Source: JBLHKE01 sp047619485
GTDB taxonomy: Bacteria; Verrucomicrobiota; Verrucomicrobiia; Verrucomicrobiales; DEV007
Length of the DNA stretch: 7,944 nucleotides
Assembly: GCA_047619485.1 (NCBI GenBank)
Contig: JBLHKE010000352.1
Coordinates: forward strand, 1-7,944
Reading direction: 5' to 3'
Part shown: positions 1 to 7,212 of the stretch, one piece after another
How positions within the stretch are numbered: position 1 is the stretch's first letter
Layout of the letters: each line of letters begins with the position of its first letter
Position numbers and translations under genes: made by a program
The notes under the pieces: model-generated
Databases searched by the model: none
Told to the model about the DNA's origin: nothing
Seen by the model: the letters and a program-made list of their open reading frames with translations, nothing else

Positions 1-3000
1 ACGACCTGGACCGGCAGCAGCTTTGTCGATACGGCATGGACTTCGAGCAGCAACGGGTTCGGGTTTGATACCTCCGGCGCCCTGAGCGGGTTCATTAACA
101 CCGACATCCAGACCGCGATGCTGAACAACAATCCGGGAGCCTATTTCCGCTTCCCGTTCGACATCACCGGCACCCCGACCTTCGACTCACTGCTGTTCGA
201 CATGACCTACGACGATGGTTTTGTGATGTATCTCAACGGCTCTCGGCTGTGCGATGAGAACGCGCCCACCAGCCCGGTGTGGAACTCGACCTCGCTGGCT
301 GAGAACTCCGGTGGGCTGGTGGTGAACAATTTCGCCGCGCCGGAGCCAGCCTTCGCCCTGGTGAACCACAGCAACATGCCAGCGTCGATCATCGGCGGCG
401 CCGACCCGCACCTGCGCCTCATCTACAACAACAACGGCAACAACCACAACAGCATCCATTTCGACCGCACCGATATCGGCCCGTTCAGCTCCCTCACCGC
501 GGAGTTCGACTTCCGCATGAACGGCACCGCCGACGGGTTCTCGATCCTGATGTTACCGACCAGCACCTACGGGACGACCTCCGCCAGCTCGGGAGTCACC
601 GTCTCACCTGCTGAAGAACCCAACGTGGCCAACACCCTCGCGATCGGATTCGACATCTGGAACAACATCGAGGAGACCTCGATCCACTTCGGCTCGACGC
701 GCGCGCAGAACAATCTGTCCGGCACGATCGACCTGAGTTCGAACGACTGGCACCGCGCCCACATCAATGTCACCCCGCAGGGTGGCGGTGGTAGCAACGT
801 CAGCGTCAGTGTTACGCCAGATGTCCGCGGCGCCGCTGGAGCCCCTGTCGTATTCCACGACAACGTGTCGGTCCCGGATCTCAATCCCTACGAGTACCGC
901 CTCCAGTTCAGCGCCCGCACCGGCGGGGCGACCACCAACGTCGACATCGACTCGATCAGTGTTGGCCAATCCGGTTCCGGAGGATCGCTGACCACCAGCA
1001 AAGACATCTCGCAACACCTAGGATTGCTTCAGGCGGGCACCAACATGCTCGCGATCCACGGGTTGAATTTCGCTGCGAACAACAGTGATTTCCTCGCCTT
1101 GCCCGAGTTGCGCGCGGTCGAGGTCAACAGCGTCGATCTCGCTACTAGCTTCTACTACGAGATCCCGACCGCGGAAGCGCCGAATGTTGCTGGCACCAAC
1201 GGGCCAGCCGGATCGGTCACGATCTCACCGGGTGGCCGCACCTTCAACAGCTCGCTCAACGTCAGCCTGACCGGAACCACGCCGGGCAGCGAGATCCGCT
1301 ACACAACCAACGGCAGCGTCCCCTCCCAGAGTTCGACGATCTACACCAGCCCGATCAATCTGACCGCAAGCACTCGCATCCGCGCACGCGCCTACGTGCC
1401 AAATTTCTCTGCGGGTCCGGTGGCGAGCGACACCTTCTTCCGCCTAGCGGCCGACCTGCAATCGTTCACCTCCGATCTGCCCATCGTGGTGGTCGACAAC
1501 TTCGGCTCCGGTGGCTTCCCTAGCGCAGGCAGCGCCTTCCAGGCGATGGAGATGGCGATCTTTGACCAACAGGTGGGCAATGGCCGCAGCGCACTGACCA
1601 ACGTACCCGAGCTGGTCACTCGCGGCGGCGCCCACAAACGCGGGTCGTCCACCGGCGGCCAGCCGAAACCGAACCTGCGTATCGAAACCTGGGGCGACGG
1701 TGATAACGACGACGCCTCGGTCAACCTGCTCGACTTCCCCAAAGAGTCCGACTTTATCCTCTACGCGCCTTACAGCTGGGACCGCTCATTCATGCACAAT
1801 GCTTTCATGTATCAACTGAGCAATGAGATCGGCCAGTATGCGGTGCGCACGCGCTTTGTCGAAGTGTTCGCCAACACTGGCGGGGGAACCTTATCCTACA
1901 GCAGCGACTACCACGGCGTCTACGTTTTGATGGAGTCGATCAAGCGCGACAACAACCGTGTCGATATCACCAAGCTCGAAATAGGTGACAATGCCGCACC
2001 CGATGTGACCGGGGGCTATATCTGGAAGGTCGACCGCGGCAGCCCAGCATTCAGCAGTGTCGGCCAGGGCGACCAACAAGTCATCGAGGATCCCAGCTCG
2101 GGTGCGATCACGGCGGCGCAGACCAGCTACCTGCACGACTACCTAGACGAGTTCGGCACTGCGCTCACCGGCGGCAATTTCACCGATCCGGTGAACGGCT
2201 ACGCCCCCTATATTGATTGCCAATCGTGGATCGACCACCACATGCTCAACGTGCTCGCCTTCAACGTCGATGCGCTGCGCTTGAGCACCTACCTTCACAA
2301 AGACCGCGAGGGGCCGATCATCAAAGGTCCGGTGTGGGATTTTGACCGCTCGCTTGAATCGTACGACGGCCGCGACGACAACCCGCAGCAATGGGGAACC
2401 ACCGGCGGCGTCAGCTTTTTCCAGCGCGGCTGGTTCGACCACCTGTTCGACGATCCGGATTTCGCGCAGAAGTGGATTGACCGCTGGTGCGAACTCCGCC
2501 AAGCGGGCGGAACTTTCAGCGACGCCCACCTGTTCGGCGTACTCGACACGATGGAAGCGGAGTGCACCGAGGCCGCACCACGAAACTACGCGAAATGGAC
2601 AGCTGTCCCGCCCAACAACGGAGGCAGCCTGGCAGGCGAGGTGCAGAATATCAAAACCTGGCTCGGGCAGCGCACCAGCTGGATCGACTCGCAGATGGCG
2701 GGCGAGGCGAGCTTCAGCCAGAACGGCGGTGTGGTGCCGGCGGGATTCCAAGTGACGCTGACGCCGCCCTCCGGCACGTCGGTCTACTACACCCTCGACG
2801 GTAGCGACCCGCGCGGCGGTGGCGGAGCGTTCGCCGGAACACTCTACAGCGGAACGATCACACTGAACTCGTCGGCGCATCTCGTGACCCGCGTCTACAA
2901 ATCGAACAACCCCACCAGCCTGTTCGATTCGCGCTGGGGTTGCCCGAAAGATGCCGCGTTCCTCGTCGGTGGAACCCAAACCGCGACTGCAAGCAATCTT

Positions 3001-3903
3001 GTCATCTCCGAAGTCCACTACCACCCGGCACCGGCCAGCGCCACGGAGATCACCGCTGGCTATACCAACGATGACGATTTCGAGTTCATCGAGCTGCTCA
3101 ACACCGGGGGGGCGACCATCGACCTGGTGAACTGCAGCTTCGACGCCGGGATCGATTTCAGCTTCGCTCTCAACTCGACCATCGCACCCGGCCAGCGGCT
3201 CGTCTTGGCGAAGAACCTCGCCGCATTCACCGAACGCTATGGCGGTGGAATCAACGTGGTTGGCGGCTACCCCGCAACCAGTCTCAACAACGACGGCGAA
3301 CTCCTGCGCCTGCTCGATTGGAATGGCGTGCTGATCAGCGAGTTCACCTTCAACGACATCTGGTACAAACCTACCGATGGCGACGGCTACGCGCTCGAAC
3401 TGCGCGATCCGGCGACGCCATTGGCACAACTCGGTGACAAGGCGAGCTGGGGGATCAGCTGCGATTTCCATGGCACGCCTGGCTATGCGAGCCCGGCCTT
3501 TGGGCAAGCGTTCGTCGTCTGGGTAGATGACCACTTCACCGAGCTCGAGCTCAATGACTCGAACATCAGCGGCGAGCTGGTGGATCTCGATAACGACGAG
3601 CTGAGCAACCTGCTCGAGTACGCCTTCAACCTCGATCCGAAGATTGAGAGTTCTGCTGGGGCACCGTCGGCGGCCGTCAGCGGCAACAAGCTTACGATTA
3701 CCTTCGACCGTTGGAAAAAAGCGATCGATCTCATCTACACAGTCGAGGTGTCCGACGATCTCGATATTTGGAGCCAGGTGACCGGCGTGGTTGGAATTCC
3801 GATCGACAACGGCGACGGGACTGAAACCGTTACGATTACCGACACCGTGATGCTCGGGTCCGATAGAACCCGATTTATCCGCGTGAAGGTCATTTACAAT
3901 TGA
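1..3903 (+). CDS. Large secreted CotH kinase / lamin-tail multidomain protein (5' partial)
   Basis: The frame is open from base 1 to a TGA at 3901-3903, so the N-terminus lies outside the window and 1300 residues are visible. The Met at 118 is internal: coding sequence in the same style runs before it. Domains in order (visible residue numbers, approximate): a galactose-binding-like module (1-105, with YDDGFVMYLNG) that resumes at 331-370 (TNMLAIHGLN, then LPEL); between its halves a lectin/LamG-like insert (106-328); a chitobiase C-terminal-type module (400-481, IRYTTNGSVPS); a CotH kinase-like domain (491-900) with GVYVLMESIKRD at 639-650 and the acidic WDFDRSLES motif at 779-787; a second chitobiase-type module (903-995, YYTLDGSDP); a lamin-tail domain (996-1168, LVISEVHYHP and FEFIELLNTGG); and a C-terminal module (1169-1300) with a DLDNDELSN loop resembling a calcium site. 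CotH in Bacillus is a spore-coat protein kinase. The substrate of these large environmental homologues is unknown, and spore function is not implied. No C-terminal membrane anchor is visible. Domain calls are by recognised motifs, and the family assignment is firm. Confidence 0.93.
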   Translation, partial: TTWTGSSFVDTAWTSSSNGFGFDTSGALSGFINTDIQTAMLNNNPGAYFRFPFDITGTPTFDSLLFDMTYDDGFVMYLNGSRLCDENAPTSPVWNSTSLAENSGGLVVNNFAAPEPAFALVNHSNMPASIIGGADPHLRLIYNNNGNNHNSIHFDRTDIGPFSSLTAEFDFRMNGTADGFSILMLPTSTYGTTSASSGVTVSPAEEPNVANTLAIGFDIWNNIEETSIHFGSTRAQNNLSGTIDLSSNDWHRAHINVTPQGGGGSNVSVSVTPDVRGAAGAPVVFHDNVSVPDLNPYEYRLQFSARTGGATTNVDIDSISVGQSGSGGSLTTSKDISQHLGLLQAGTNMLAIHGLNFAANNSDFLALPELRAVEVNSVDLATSFYYEIPTAEAPNVAGTNGPAGSVTISPGGRTFNSSLNVSLTGTTPGSEIRYTTNGSVPSQSSTIYTSPINLTASTRIRARAYVPNFSAGPVASDTFFRLAADLQSFTSDLPIVVVDNFGSGGFPSAGSAFQAMEMAIFDQQVGNGRSALTNVPELVTRGGAHKRGSSTGGQPKPNLRIETWGDGDNDDASVNLLDFPKESDFILYAPYSWDRSFMHNAFMYQLSNEIGQYAVRTRFVEVFANTGGGTLSYSSDYHGVYVLMESIKRDNNRVDITKLEIGDNAAPDVTGGYIWKVDRGSPAFSSVGQGDQQVIEDPSSGAITAAQTSYLHDYLDEFGTALTGGNFTDPVNGYAPYIDCQSWIDHHMLNVLAFNVDALRLSTYLHKDREGPIIKGPVWDFDRSLESYDGRDDNPQQWGTTGGVSFFQRGWFDHLFDDPDFAQKWIDRWCELRQAGGTFSDAHLFGVLDTMEAECTEAAPRNYAKWTAVPPNNGGSLAGEVQNIKTWLGQRTSWIDSQMAGEASFSQNGGVVPAGFQVTLTPPSGTSVYYTLDGSDPRGGGGAFAGTLYSGTITLNSSAHLVTRVYKSNNPTSLFDSRWGCPKDAAFLVGGTQTATASNLVISEVHYHPAPASATEITAGYTNDDDFEFIELLNTGGATIDLVNCSFDAGIDFSFALNSTIAPGQRLVLAKNLAAFTERYGGGINVVGGYPATSLNNDGELLRLLDWNGVLISEFTFNDIWYKPTDGDGYALELRDPATPLAQLGDKASWGISCDFHGTPGYASPAFGQAFVVWVDDHFTELELNDSNISGELVDLDNDELSNLLEYAFNLDPKIESSAGAPSAAVSGNKLTITFDRWKKAIDLIYTVEVSDDLDIWSQVTGVVGIPIDNGDGTETVTITDTVMLGSDRTRFIRVKVIYN
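316..984 (+). other. Lectin/LamG-like domain inserted within the N-terminal module of the CotH protein
   Basis: About 223 residues with concanavalin-type beta-sandwich features (LTAEFDFRMNGTADGFSILML, IGFDIWNN, DWHRAHINVTPQGG, then VDIDSISVG) lie between WNSTSLAENSGG and TSKDISQHLGLLQAGTNMLAIHGLN. Those flanks normally read as one continuous module (a displayed loop, then a 'GTNxLAIHGLN...PEL' ending). The segment is in frame and bounded on its right by a Gly/Ser-rich linker (GQSGSGGS). The boundaries are estimates from motif breaks. The function is inferred to be carbohydrate or surface binding. Confidence 0.6.
1471..2700 (+). other. CotH kinase-like domain region
   Basis: The domain begins near SDLPIVVVDNFG and ends just after the helix-rich stretch with YAKW and ends near WIDSQMAG. 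Visible landmarks are LVTRGGAHKRG, FILYAPYSWDRSFMHNAF, GVYVLMESIKRDNNRVDI (bases from 1915), YIWKVDRG and PVWDFDRSLES (bases from 2329). The last supplies the paired acidic residues expected to bind metal in CotH-family kinases. None of the recognisable core motifs is missing, so the domain looks intact and possibly active. Activity is inferred from family knowledge only. Confidence 0.8.
2983..3490 (+). other. Lamin-tail domain region of the CotH protein
   Basis: An immunoglobulin-like lamin-tail domain is recognised from LVISEVHYHP, FEFIELLNTGGATIDL, IAPGQRLVLAKN, LNNDGELLRLLD and the closing GTPG. Such domains commonly follow CotH domains in secreted bacterial proteins and are thought to help in binding or positioning. 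The domain contains a run of seven G bases (3106-3112), and the frame stays open through it. Confidence 0.8.
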
Positions 3904-3920
3904 ACGGCGATCACCCGTTC
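3902..3920 (+). repeat. Small inverted repeat overlapping the CotH stop codon
   Basis: GAACGG at 3902-3907 can pair with CCGTTC at 3915-3920 across a 7-base loop, and the left arm begins inside the TGA stop. No T-run follows, so it does not qualify as an ordinary intrinsic terminator. Otherwise the 129-base gap to the sialidase start shows no promoter elements that I can support. It may only be a weak attenuating or mRNA-stabilising hairpin, or chance. Confidence 0.3.
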
Positions 3921-4032
3921 CCTATAGGTGGTCCTTGCGGCGCACGTCAGGATCGGAAGCGCAACCCGGCAGACACCGCGGTCAGAAAAGCAATTTCCTC
4001 GCAATGGGCGGAGAAAGTGGCATCCTTTCAAT

Positions 4033-6093
4033 ATGCGCATCCTCATCTGCCTGATCGCCGCCGTTCAGTTCGCCAACGCGGAGATCCCGTTCATCGATCT
4101 CGCCCACGAAACGAACCGCCATATCGTCGTCGATCGCGAACCTGGCCAGTATCTCGGCCACCCGACAACCTGCCTGCTCGACGATGGCAAAACCGTGCTC
4201 TGCGTCTACCCGAAGGGTCACGGCCGCGGCCCCATTATCTACAAGCGCAGCCCCGATGGCGGCAAAACGTGGTCCGAACGCCTGCCGACTCCAGCCAGCT
4301 GGGCGACTTCGAAAGAAACGCCTACACTGTTCCGCACCACCGATGCAGCGGGCAAGAAACGCATTATCATGTTCTCCGGCCTCTACCCGATCCGCATGGC
4401 GGTCAGCGAGGACGAAGGAGCGACCTGGGGCGAGCTCGAGCCCATCGGCGACTTCGGTGGCATCGTGGCGATGGGCTGCATGATCGAGGTCAAAGGCAAA
4501 CCCGGCCACTACCGTGCGCTGTTCCACGACGACGGCCGCTTCATCCGTGAAGGCTCGAAGCGCGCCAAGCCGACCGTGATGACGCTATATAGCACGCTCT
4601 CGACCGATGGCGGGCTGACTTGGGCACAACCCGAGACGATCTTCGCTTCCTCGGAGATCCACCTCTGCGAGCCCGGCGCGGTGCGCTCACCAGACGGGCA
4701 GCAAGTCGCCGTCCTGCTACGCGAGAACGCCCGCAGAAAGAACTCGCACGTCATCTTTTCGAACGACGAGGGCGCGACCTGGACGGCGCCGAGCGAACTG
4801 CCGATCACGCTCACCGGCGACCGCCACACCGGCCAATACCTGCCAGACGGTCGCCTGTTCATCTCCTTCCGCTGCCGGACGCCGGGCGTGGAGAGACCAG
4901 AAGACAGTGTGTTGACGCAAGAGGGCGACTGGGCAGCATGGCTCGGTACCTATCAAGACATTACCGACAACAAGCCTGGCCAGTACATGATCCGCATCGC
5001 CGACAACAAGAAGGGTTGGGACACTACTTATCCGGGCGTCGAGATCCTACCCGACGGTCACATCTTGACCACCACCTACGGGCACTGGGAAGCTGGCGAG
5101 GAGCCTTACATCCTCAGCGTCCGCCTCACCGGCGAGGAACTCGATCGGCGTGCTTTGGTCACCAAGATCTGGGACAAGGCGCCGCACAACGCCTTCACCG
5201 ATCTCGTCCGCTGGAACGACGCCTTCTACTGCACCTTCCGCGAAGGCAGCGGCCATGTGCCTGGCAAGAACGGCACCGATGGCAAGATCCGCGTGATTCG
5301 ATCCATCGATGGCGACGCGTGGAGTTCTTTCGCTTTGCTAGAGCTGGAAGACATCGACCTGCGCGACCCGAAGCTCTCGGTGATGCCAGACGGCCGCCTC
5401 ATGTGTCTGATTGGCGGTTCGGATTACGATGGCGACACCCTGCGTTCTCGCAAAACTCGGGTCGCATTCATCGGGGAGGGTGCGCGCGAGTTCGGTGCAA
5501 TCATCCCGATCGAAATCGACCCGACAATCGCCACGCCGGAGGATTGGCTGTGGCGCGTCACTTGGCACGGCGACACCGGCTACGGCGTGACCTATCAGGC
5601 GAAGGGCAACGCATCGAAGGTGTACCTGCTCAGCACCAAGAATGGCATCCAGTATTCATTGGTGCATGCGTTGGACCTACCGGGCAGGCCAAACGAGGCC
5701 ACTGTCCGCTTCGGCAACGACCATGAGATACGCCTCATTGTCCGCAATGACGATGGCAAACCACGCGGCCACTACGGCATCGCCAAACCACCCTACACCG
5801 ACTTTACCTGGGCCGATACCGACCTCCGACTCGGCGGCCCCGAACTGATCCAAACGCCCGCGGGCAAATGGGTGCTTGCCACCCGCCGCTACAGCAACCC
5901 GACCAGCACCGTATTAGGCGTCCTCGGCGACGACGGCCACTTCGATCTGCGCCATGAGCTCCCCAGCGCGGGCGATACCAGCTACCCGGGCATGCTCATC
6001 CACGACGGGAAAGTCTGGGCCAGCTACTACGCCAGCCACGAGGGTCGGACTTCGATCTACCTTGCGCAGATCCCATTGGAGGATCTCGAGTAG
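4033..6093 (+). CDS. Secreted sialidase-family protein with two tandem propeller-like modules
   Basis: This is a 686-residue protein ending in TAG. The frame also extends upstream to a GTG at 3928, but the ATG at 4033 is preferred because it begins a short signal peptide (MRILICLIAAVQFANA, probable cleavage after residue 16). The extra 35 residues upstream are basic and featureless. The nearest purine-rich ribosome-site-like stretch, GGAG at 4010-4013, is about 19 bases away, which is too far to be convincing. The N-terminal module (about 17-370) has four Asp-box motifs of the type S-x-D-x-G-x-T-W: SPDGGKTW at 73, SEDEGATW at 125, STDGGLTW at 190 and SNDEGATW at 243. It also has the family signatures CEPGAVRSPDG, LLRENARRKNSH, LTGDRH and TTTYGHW. 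The second module (about 371-686) has one degenerate Asp box (SIDGDAW, 424) and signatures HNAFTDL, WLWRVTWH, GGPEL and GDTSYPGM. Sialidases (GH33-like) remove terminal sialic acid, but the classical N-terminal F/Y-RIP motif is absent here, so the true sugar substrate is uncertain. The gene follows the CotH gene on the same strand and may be co-transcribed. Confidence 0.9.
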   Translation: MRILICLIAAVQFANAEIPFIDLAHETNRHIVVDREPGQYLGHPTTCLLDDGKTVLCVYPKGHGRGPIIYKRSPDGGKTWSERLPTPASWATSKETPTLFRTTDAAGKKRIIMFSGLYPIRMAVSEDEGATWGELEPIGDFGGIVAMGCMIEVKGKPGHYRALFHDDGRFIREGSKRAKPTVMTLYSTLSTDGGLTWAQPETIFASSEIHLCEPGAVRSPDGQQVAVLLRENARRKNSHVIFSNDEGATWTAPSELPITLTGDRHTGQYLPDGRLFISFRCRTPGVERPEDSVLTQEGDWAAWLGTYQDITDNKPGQYMIRIADNKKGWDTTYPGVEILPDGHILTTTYGHWEAGEEPYILSVRLTGEELDRRALVTKIWDKAPHNAFTDLVRWNDAFYCTFREGSGHVPGKNGTDGKIRVIRSIDGDAWSSFALLELEDIDLRDPKLSVMPDGRLMCLIGGSDYDGDTLRSRKTRVAFIGEGAREFGAIIPIEIDPTIATPEDWLWRVTWHGDTGYGVTYQAKGNASKVYLLSTKNGIQYSLVHALDLPGRPNEATVRFGNDHEIRLIVRNDDGKPRGHYGIAKPPYTDFTWADTDLRLGGPELIQTPAGKWVLATRRYSNPTSTVLGVLGDDGHFDLRHELPSAGDTSYPGMLIHDGKVWASYYASHEGRTSIYLAQIPLEDLE

Positions 6094-6097
6094 TTCG

Positions 6098-7114
6098 TTA
6101 GCGATCGGCGACCTCGCGCTGCCACATTGGTGAAGCCGGCAGATCCTTCGGACGGCAGATGACGATTCCAGCGTGTTTTGAAGACCCCTTGAGGTAGTCG
6201 GTGATCGGCCGGTCGACAATCGTCTTGCGCCCCTTACTCCGATCTGAGGTAGCGTGGGTGAAGTAGGCTCTCCCCTTAATTTTCACGATCAGGCCGACGT
6301 GTGAGGTGTAGCCGAATTTCCAAGTTGTTGTGATCGCGCAGATATCGCCATCGCGCAGTTTACCCTCGATGGCGCGGACTTTGGACTTCGGGATGTGATA
6401 GACCGGAAGCCTTGACGCGCGCGCTTCGATCTTTCCCATCTCCGGCAGGAGCCCAGGATTATTTCTGAGATAGCGGTAGCTCTTCCAACTTACGGTCATC
6501 TCGCGGATCTCGCGCCGCAGGCGGACGGCACCGGGAAGGCTCGGTGTGATATTGGTCGCGTAGCCCCTCCGTTGGTTGTCGTGAAAGACTTCCTCGAGAT
6601 GGTGCATCCGGCTCAAGTAGTTCCCGGTGCAGCGGCCACCCCGGTAGCGTTCGATCTCGATCATGTGGAGCATGTCCTCCGGCCGGTACGGGCCGGGCTT
6701 GTATCGCAACATGCGGGCGAAGGCCAAGGCGTTCTCGTAGAAAGTCCAGCAGTCCATGCCGGTGAAATCAACCACTGGATTCTCGACGCGATTGTCGATC
6801 TCCAATGAGTAGTTTTTGTATGGGATCCCGGTCATCGCCCGTGCGCTACGAACCGTCCTTTCCCCCAGCGGAAGCGAGCGCCAATTCTCACGTTCAGCCC
6901 TCGCCACTAGGGAATCGAATTTCGACAAGCCCTTGAAAACCGTCCTCATTGGAAGCCGCACCGGGCTCGGTGGAGTCACGGAATGCCGCTTTGCTGAAGT
7001 CGGGACGGTGATCGAAGCAGCGGAGGAGGCTAGCCGCGCTCCCGGTGATCCAGCGCAGCCCGAGAGGACTACGATCGCTGCGAGTATAGAGAATGTGGAT
7101 GCCTGGGGGCTCAT
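6098..7114 (-). CDS. DUF1460 (N-acetylmuramoyl-L-alanine amidase-like) lipoprotein
   Basis: This is a 338-residue protein beginning at ATG 7114 and ending in TAA at 6098. An in-frame TAG lies 15 bases upstream of the ATG, and the lipobox falls at the right distance, so the start is well supported even though no Shine-Dalgarno sequence is evident. Residues 1-20 form a lipoprotein signal with lipobox LSGC (Cys20). They are followed by a Ser/Ala/Pro-rich tether to about residue 52, so the enzyme is probably membrane-anchored and faces the periplasm. The body matches the DUF1460 fold, which is related to NlpC/P60-type papain-like enzymes: GMDCWTFYENAL gives the likely nucleophile Cys122, SHVGLIV gives the likely His272, and a second His follows in FTHATS (287). 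Members are thought to cleave amide bonds in peptidoglycan-derived peptides, but the exact bond here is not known. It converges on the sialidase gene with 4 bases between stop codons, and lies 98 bases downstream of the heme-protein gene on the same strand. Confidence 0.88.
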   Translation of the reverse strand: MSPQASTFSILAAIVVLSGCAGSPGARLASSAASITVPTSAKRHSVTPPSPVRLPMRTVFKGLSKFDSLVARAERENWRSLPLGERTVRSARAMTGIPYKNYSLEIDNRVENPVVDFTGMDCWTFYENALAFARMLRYKPGPYRPEDMLHMIEIERYRGGRCTGNYLSRMHHLEEVFHDNQRRGYATNITPSLPGAVRLRREIREMTVSWKSYRYLRNNPGLLPEMGKIEARASRLPVYHIPKSKVRAIEGKLRDGDICAITTTWKFGYTSHVGLIVKIKGRAYFTHATSDRSKGRKTIVDRPITDYLKGSSKHAGIVICRPKDLPASPMWQREVADR

Positions 7115-7165
7115 CAGGTGGGTAATCTACTTGATGTCGGCTGAATAGAAAGGGACGATGTTTGC

Positions 7166-7193
7166 CGGTAGGGTAGTCGTCTTGCCGCTACCG
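7166..7193 (-). repeat. Inverted repeat in the gap between the heme-protein and DUF1460 genes
   Basis: CGGTAG at 7166-7171 is complementary to CTACCG at 7188-7193, with a 16-base loop. A second GGTAG at 7172-7176 could pair with the same right arm instead. It lies 20 bases beyond the heme-protein stop, where a terminator would be expected, but there is no T-run on the minus strand after it. The rest of the 98-base gap (7115-7212) shows no clear promoter or ribosome-binding site for the downstream lipoprotein gene. Confidence 0.25.
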
Positions 7194-7212
7194 CCGAAGC
7201 CTGACGCACTCC

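Noticed and set aside
3106..3112. Run of seven G bases as a possible frameshift or phase-variation site
   Set aside because: The frame is intact on both sides and the lamin-tail motifs continue without a break. A single short run in GC-rich DNA is weak evidence.
2143..3534. Long open frame of 463 codons on the minus strand, opposite the CotH gene
   Set aside because: It is rich in Arg, Val, Ala and Glu with no recognisable motif and lies wholly opposite a coding region with clear domains. It is a by-product of GC-rich codon use.
3928..4032. Upstream GTG start for the sialidase gene, adding 35 residues
   Set aside because: The added segment is basic and would bury the signal peptide; the ATG at 4033 places the signal at the N-terminus.
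4620..5726. Open frame of 368 codons on the plus strand in another frame of the sialidase gene
   Set aside because: Arg/His/Pro-rich low-quality sequence with no motifs; the overlapping frame carries Asp boxes and family signatures throughout.
6572..7148. Plus-strand open frames opposite the DUF1460 gene
   Set aside because: No motifs or signals; the minus strand holds a lipobox and conserved catalytic motifs over the same bases.
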